Positions 20,801 through 22,269 of a stretch of DNA of 22,269 nt are shown here, one piece after another. The DNA lies in IMG/VR virus record IMGVR_UViG_3300023116_000392, positions 1-22,269 of that record, one strand, 5' to 3'. Under the pieces are notes generated by a model that worked only from the letters and a program-made list of their open reading frames with translations, was not told the DNA's origin and made no database searches. How positions within the stretch are numbered: position 1 is the first letter of the stretch; each line of letters begins with the position of its first letter. Position numbers and translations under genes: made by a program. The stretch is from a virus.

Positions 20801-22269
20801 GAGATGTATACACAGTAAACTCTTATTCCGATGAGAGATATACTAATGATATTCCACTATTGGGTGACGGAACAAGATCATCTGATACTTTAGATTTTAG
20901 ACCTCGTGTAGCACCAATTAGTGGAATAGCAACAATCTCACCTTTCCACTTTGATAGTAGATCTTTTGAAGTGGCAGGAACAACTCCAACACATATTGTA
21001 AAACCAGAGGAAAGTGCTCTTGTTGGATATGATTTCTATCTCCCAAGAATTGATAAAGTAGTTCTTGATAAATCTGGAATTTTCAGCGTTATCAAAGGTG
21101 CTTCTAGCAGAAATCCAAAACCTCCAGTGAATGTGGAAGAGGCAATGGATATTGCTACTTTAGAATATCCAGCATATTTGTTTAATACTGATGATGTAAA
21201 AATCACTCTTGTAGATAATAGAAGATATACTATGAGAGATATTGGAAAACTTGAAGATAGAATTGAAAATCTTGAAGTTTTAACTTCTCTTTCACTTTTG
21301 GAACTTAATACAAAAACATTACAAATAACTGATTTTGATGGTCTTGATAGATTCAAGAGTGGATTTTTTGTAGATGATTTTAAAGATCCTTCCAGATTAG
21401 ATGTTGATTTGTCAAAATCTGATATAGATTCTGATAATCAGGAGTTAATGTCTCCATTAGATTTTTATACTCTAAAACCAGAAATATCAGTCGATCCATC
21501 AATTGATGTTAATACTGCCGACTTTAGCACAAATTTAAAACTTTTAGATCCAAATGTCCAAAAGACTGGAGATTTGATTACTCTCAAATATGAAGAAAAG
21601 GGTTGGATTGAACAACCTCTTGCTTCTAGAGTTGAGAATGTAAACCCATTCAACATGATTGAGTTTATTGGTAGAATCCAATTAAATCCAGCATCTGACA
21701 ATTGGGTAAGAAACGTTTACATTGATGGGGGAACTAGATCGGAAATTGGAAATTGGAATGGAACATATATTGAAACGATTAAAATTTCTAGCAAACCAGA
21801 TCCTTATATCCGCTCAAGAAACGTAACATTTGTTAGTGGTGGATTAAAACCATTAACAAGATACTATCCATTCTTTGATGGTTCATCCGGTCTTGAAATT
21901 ATTCCAAAATTAATTGAAATTGCAATGGTATCTGGATCTTTCCAGGTAGGAGAAACTGTTAGGGGATATCATGGATCTACTAACTTATTTACTGCAAGAA
22001 TAATTCAACCAAATCACAAAACAGGAACATACAATAGTCCAACAACAACAATATCGCTGAATCCATATGATAAGGCTGTCACACTACCAACATCATATTC
22101 AGCATCATCAACTGTTTTAAATATTGATACGGAATCTTTGTCGGATGAAGTAATTGGGAAGTATAATGGATACATTACCATTGGAATGACTTTGCTTGGT
22201 GAAACAAGTGGTGCTCAGGCAACAATAACAAACAATAGATTAATTACAGATACATTTGGGGATGTTGGA
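17881..22269 (+). CDS. DUF4815-type large tail/baseplate protein (3' end beyond window)
   Basis: The frame is open from ATG 17881 to the window edge, giving at least 1,463 residues; I read it through without a stop. Residues ~12-66 (YYDDFDKNDNFYRVLFKPGH, then 'PIQARELTALQSILQNQVE') are the hallmark of DUF4815, a domain of large virion proteins in T4-like marine phages. 'LDFRPRV' occurs near 1004, 'NPFNMIEFIGRIQL' near 1255, and 'DPYIRSRNVTFVSGGLKPL' with 'YYPFFDG' at 1307-1334, a combination common in cyanophage tail and fibre proteins. Short 'GxxSGAxGxxV' modules recur near 488 and 1443. It stands where T4 has gp9/gp10, so a peripheral wedge, pin or fibre-attachment role is the best guess. 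It starts 3 nt after gp8, so it should share the late promoter at 16307. Confidence 0.87.
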   Translation, partial: MPQKTNLNISPYYDDFDKNDNFYRVLFKPGHPIQARELTALQSILQNQVESFGSHMFKEGSMVIPGNINYDSEYYSVKINQEHLGIDVTVYADYLVGKRIRGAASDIVAVVDKYLTPEDSDDITDVTLFVKYLSSGTGNNISYFEDGEILITDESFTYGNTTISSGDTVASLIAQNACYRGSSASVGEGVYFIRGTFVQVSSDKLVLDPYSSFPSYRVGLSIYEELVTAKDDPSLYDNAKGFSNYSAPGADRLKIYTKLSKKSLDDYNDKNFVELLRVDNGEIKKLQNKSEYSIIRDYFAKRTYEESGDYSVGKFDIEVKESLNNNLSNGGVFTSSQSTEQGNTPSDDLACVKVSPGKAYVRGYDIESVGTTILDVEKPRDKETVSQSLIPFEFGTLLRVNNVSGSPFIGLNNNYNTVKLYNQRKSSTSSGTGNLIGEARIYSFSLTDAAYVDATTEWDLYLFDVQTYTTIVINTFTDISKSSLIRGESSGATGYTVSNSTGNVITLTQTSGSFIPNERLTVSGRTDLNLAISPSTTSITSYGVEDIKSVYQDSTSLSSELKVDFGADTVLQRKLPKGFGIADNISITAAGNVTSPGKNFSDIKVGSIIRYQTSGLSTESYNRVTSVSADGSSMIVSGVPGVSGVCHGPLPSGTVTVPFSIGYPEVKNSGGLYSKLSSDNISSVNLSGSNITINSQLREQTTDVNGRTTLSIPTGITSAFFETFDPERYSVFYADGSIEDLTSDQFTLSSDGTSVTLSGLTPSQSSNVTVNVTLRKNGIRNRKKEYTRSSKIVVNKNISGFSTSLSGLTTSTVYGLRVEDKEISLNTPDVVKVIAIHESYDSNPSTLDSLSFPSGLGLDTNSILGEKIIGRDSNAIGQIVTRSSATSVEFVYLNSNDFIPGETVVFEESNIITTIQTITIGNYQDITNKFNLDKGHKDQYYDYSRIVRKNNQYIPSHQLLVIFDHYTVPSDDNGDVYTVNSYSDERYTNDIPLLGDGTRSSDTLDFRPRVAPISGIATISPFHFDSRSFEVAGTTPTHIVKPEESALVGYDFYLPRIDKVVLDKSGIFSVIKGASSRNPKPPVNVEEAMDIATLEYPAYLFNTDDVKITLVDNRRYTMRDIGKLEDRIENLEVLTSLSLLELNTKTLQITDFDGLDRFKSGFFVDDFKDPSRLDVDLSKSDIDSDNQELMSPLDFYTLKPEISVDPSIDVNTADFSTNLKLLDPNVQKTGDLITLKYEEKGWIEQPLASRVENVNPFNMIEFIGRIQLNPASDNWVRNVYIDGGTRSEIGNWNGTYIETIKISSKPDPYIRSRNVTFVSGGLKPLTRYYPFFDGSSGLEIIPKLIEIAMVSGSFQVGETVRGYHGSTNLFTARIIQPNHKTGTYNSPTTTISLNPYDKAVTLPTSYSASSTVLNIDTESLSDEVIGKYNGYITIGMTLLGETSGAQATITNNRLITDTFGDVG

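Overview
This window most likely comes from a T4-like marine myovirus, probably a cyanophage of Synechococcus or Prochlorococcus. All genes I can support lie on the + strand and are closely packed, with T4-type late promoters between them. The order gp25, gp6, a giant gp7-position protein, gp8 and a DUF4815-type tail protein follows the T4 baseplate wedge order 6-7-8. The small genes on the left (a 55-aa protein, a 45-aa basic protein and an 83-aa protein) resemble short conserved genes I recall from cyanophages. Most of the window is AT-rich. The first ~340 bases are strikingly GC-rich.

Layout. 1-233 is the end of a GC-rich gene of unknown function. 234-440 is a GC-rich, hairpin-forming spacer that turns abruptly AT-rich near 340. 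441-638 encodes a small AbrB/MazE-like protein. 643-671 is a near-perfect sigma70 promoter in front of a three-gene cassette (GT-A glycosyltransferase, 55-aa protein, 45-aa basic protein), which ends at an intrinsic terminator (1767-1789). A late promoter (1795-1802) then precedes an 83-aa protein, and a second late promoter (2114-2121) precedes gp25, gp6 and the 11.9-kb giant gene. A perfect TATAAATA late promoter (16307-16314) precedes gp8 and the DUF4815 protein, which runs off the right edge.

How the genes work together. gp25, gp6, the gp7-like protein and gp8 should build the six baseplate wedges. The giant 3,957-aa protein appears to be a gp7 relative. Two segments resembling the C-terminal part of T4 gp7 lie about 2,120 residues apart, and the space between and after them is filled with repeated small beta-rich modules, including one YHYH domain. 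The gp8-like protein carries an insert of the same repeat type. The wedge is therefore probably much larger on its outside than in T4. The DUF4815 protein is probably a peripheral baseplate or fibre-type component. The sigma70 cassette between structural genes looks like an early or host-polymerase-driven unit, possibly for glycan modification, insulated from the late genes by the terminator.

The most interesting observation is the expanded, interrupted gp7 and the module sharing between neighbouring baseplate proteins. Next come the RNA hairpins at two late 5' leaders and the sharp composition change at the left edge. Family assignments rest on sequence recognition from memory; no database search was possible.
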